From Syntrophomonadaceae bacterium (GTDB lineage Bacteria; Bacillota; Dethiobacteria; DTU022): a stretch of DNA of 15,295 nucleotides. The stretch lies in NCBI GenBank assembly GCA_007136055.1, contig SLHT01000232.1, positions 1 to 15,295 of the forward strand, read 5' to 3'. A program made the position numbers and the translations under genes. The notes under the pieces were generated by a model. That model worked only from the letters and a program-made list of their open reading frames with translations. It was not told where the DNA came from and made no database searches. Each line of letters starts with the position of its first letter. Within the stretch, counting starts at the first letter, position 1. Below, piece after piece: positions 15,109 to 15,295 of this stretch.

Positions 15109-15295
15109 AAACCGTAAATTCCCAAAGTAAGTTCTACAGTGGGAAGCATGTTGCAATAACACTGAAAAATCAACGGAATTAAGTATGAAAAAAATTCAGC
15201 AAGCAATCGTCAAAGGGTAAAAAAGTCGTTAAAATGGCTAAGAGATGTTAAATAATGGCTAGGCAAACAAGCCTGATCCACTAGTGTTTCAGACT
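15109..15295. other. Non-coding tail after lysS, window edge
   Basis: 187 bp, AT-rich, with no ORF I would accept. It contains a small TTCCCA/TGGGAA dyad (15119-15124 with 15140-15145, 15-nt loop) that lacks a T-tract, and an AGGC-N6-GCCT dyad near the right edge. No tRNA or rRNA start is recognisable. Confidence 0.5.

Noticed and set aside
15119..15145. Terminator after lysS
   Set aside because: The 6-bp stem has a 15-nt loop and no T-tract after it.

Overview
The window reads as chromosomal DNA of an anaerobic, low-to-mid GC Firmicute of the Clostridia type. This rests on the CoA-dehydratase-activase-like genes, strong GGAGG ribosome binding sites, consensus sigma-A promoters, frequent TTG starts (four of the 14 genes), and a dusB / regulator / greA / lysS order that I recall from clostridial genomes. 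All 14 genes lie on the + strand. I see no IS elements, CRISPR arrays, rRNA or tRNA genes.

Layout. (a) 2-1927: a 5'-truncated DUF2229 protein (2-hydroxyacyl-CoA dehydratase-like) followed by an ASKHA-type, Fe-S acyl-CoA dehydratase activase. (b) 2144-7767: a complete Dpp/Opp-type peptide ABC transporter, made of a substrate-binding lipoprotein, two permeases and two ATPases. A hairpin terminator or attenuator sits between the binding protein and the permeases. (c) 7830-9125: an M20 metallopeptidase with its own promoter, likely processing imported peptides or N-acyl amino acids. (d) 9153-10253: a second DUF2229-like protein, related to the gene at the left edge, whose 3' end carries a perfect 12-bp inverted repeat. 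(e) 10280-11254: dusB. (f) 11413-12868: a small HTH protein with a palindromic leader, coupled to a conserved clostridial protein often labelled 'quinate 5-dehydrogenase'. (g) 12906-15108: a fully consensus promoter, a structured leader of about 180 nt, greA and lysS.

The most striking observation is that the substrate-binding protein gene appears circularly permuted. The lipoprotein signal and acidic linker are followed directly by what is normally the C-terminal half of an SBP family 5 protein. The normal N-terminal half comes next, and the ORF stops at the hinge strand where the C-terminal half would normally begin. The two halves add up to one complete protein of normal length. This is either a real, undescribed permutation of a periplasmic-binding-protein fold or an assembly rearrangement; long reads and homologue searches would decide.

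A second theme is that the transporter plus peptidase sits between genes of a dehydratase/activase-like set (2-1927 and 9153-10253) that I would expect to be contiguous, so the module may have been inserted into it.
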